The notes under the pieces: model-generated
Database searches by the model: none
Told to the model about the DNA's origin: nothing
The model's input: only the letters and a program-made list of their open reading frames with translations
Shown here: one piece after another, positions 5,282 to 5,477 of the stretch
Position numbering within the stretch: the stretch's first letter is position 1
How the letters are laid out: each line of letters opens with the position of its first letter
NCBI GenBank assembly: GCA_013298325.1
Contig: JAAFHJ010000357.1
Coordinates: 1-5,477 of the forward strand
DNA from: Myxococcales bacterium
GTDB lineage: Bacteria; Myxococcota_A; Polyangia; Polyangiales; Polyangiaceae
Direction: 5' to 3'
DNA: 5,477 bases
Program-made: the position numbers and the translations under genes

Positions 5282-5304
5282 CGTTCGGCGCCCGGCGCGG
5301 AACG
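5282..5304. promoter_or_regulatory. Near-perfect 23-base dyad upstream of the plus-strand lipoprotein
   Basis: Half-sites CGTTCGGCGCC and GGCGCGGAACG are symmetric about base 5293, with 10 of 11 pairs matching (the exception is G5287 against G5299). It ends 31 bases before the ATG at 5336. It may be an operator for a dimeric regulator, or a 5'-leader hairpin with a short CCG loop. Confidence 0.45.
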
Positions 5305-5324
5305 GCTTCAACCCTCCCCTGCCC

Positions 5325-5330
5325 AAGGTG
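5325..5330 (+). promoter_or_regulatory. Shine-Dalgarno AAGGTG for the lipoprotein at 5336
   Basis: AAGGTG(A) lies five bases before the ATG at 5336. It decides the start: the second in-frame ATG at 5345 would be 14 bases away. Confidence 0.7.
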
Positions 5331-5335
5331 ACCCT

Positions 5336-5477
5336 ATGCGACGTATGCAGTTCGGTGGCTCTCTCTCGTCCGGAACCTTCCGACGTGCTCTGCGATCGGG
5401 CGTCGCCCTCCTCCCGGTCGGCCTCGCGGCAATCGCACTGACGGCGGCGCTTGGGGCGTGCAGCACCGATTCCGGCA
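5336..5477 (+). CDS. Divergent lipoprotein (N-terminal part only)
   Basis: The first 47 codons of a plus-strand gene that leaves the window on the right. The N-terminus MRRMQFGGSLSSGTFRRALR is unusually long and positively charged. It is followed by a hydrophobic stretch (about 22-38) and a textbook lipobox LGAC (39-42), with Cys42 as the lipidation site and STDSG after it. Ser at +2 fits sorting away from the inner membrane under the E. coli rule, which may not hold here. The start is supported by AAGGTG five bases upstream. The gene is divergent from the sigma operon and shares its upstream region, so common regulation is possible. Nothing of the mature protein is visible, so no function can be given. 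Confidence 0.8.
   Translation, partial: MRRMQFGGSLSSGTFRRALRSGVALLPVGLAAIALTAALGACSTDSG

Larger units (their letters stand above)
4860..5335. other. Divergent intergenic control region
   Basis: These 476 bases separate the minus-strand sigma operon from the plus-strand lipoprotein gene at 5336. Frames are open on both strands through the repeats (plus 4953-5441, minus 5269-4964), but neither has a good start, and the differences between repeat copies are not biased to synonymous positions in either frame. I therefore read it as non-coding. It holds a 57-base tandem repeat (5041-5159), an inverted repeat (5180-5214), a weak promoter-like pair (5235-5264), a dyad (5282-5304) and a Shine-Dalgarno (5325-5330). 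Stretches 4907-5040 and 5160-5179 hold nothing I can name. No tRNA or other RNA gene was recognised. Confidence 0.6.

Noticed and set aside
4953..5441. A plus-strand frame through the repeats containing VLAVSS and APGGRA segments.
   Set aside because: It runs out of frame through the well-supported lipoprotein start at 5336 and has no signal or motif; the differences between copies show no coding bias.

Overview
The window looks like chromosomal DNA from a high-GC myxobacterium (Myxococcota, probably Polyangia or a relative). The basis is the high GC content and several protein features I associate with that group. These are cysteine-rich lipoproteins with Asp/Gly linkers, a C-terminal module of the 'C-DG-N-E-DVDCGG-C' type, an ECF sigma factor followed by a cysteine-free single-pass membrane partner, and a small outer-membrane-type protein carrying a 'G-SC-x-A-x-x-IA' motif. 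No taxonomic search was possible, so this is recognition by eye.

Layout. Almost everything reads on the minus strand, so the biological order is right to left. It starts with a probable secreted beta-barrel protein (4859-3882). Next come an ECF sigma factor (3885-3328), a single-pass membrane protein that is probably its anti-sigma factor (3331-2519) and a cysteine-rich probable lipoprotein (2522-1854). Each of these genes overlaps the next by four bases in an ATGA arrangement, so they form one tightly coupled operon. After a 61-base gap comes a second cysteine-rich lipoprotein (1792-791), which may belong to the same transcript. After a further 150 bases with hairpins there is a divergent PstB-like ABC ATPase (640 to beyond the left edge). 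At the right end, after a 476-base intergenic region, a divergent plus-strand lipoprotein gene begins at 5336 and leaves the window.

The intergenic region 4860-5335 is the control region for both directions. It holds two copies of a 57-base tandem repeat with palindromic arms, a 7-base inverted repeat, a near-perfect 23-base dyad just upstream of the divergent lipoprotein, and a possible 16-codon leader peptide overlapping the first operon gene by four bases.

Working model (inference): a cell-surface signalling module. The membrane protein would hold the ECF sigma factor inactive, and the beta-barrel protein and lipoprotein encoded with it would be sensors or targets at the outer membrane. 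The features most worth a second look are the three 47-residue cysteine repeats in the operon lipoprotein, the overlap chain, the palindromic repeat array and the degenerate signature motif of the ABC ATPase.
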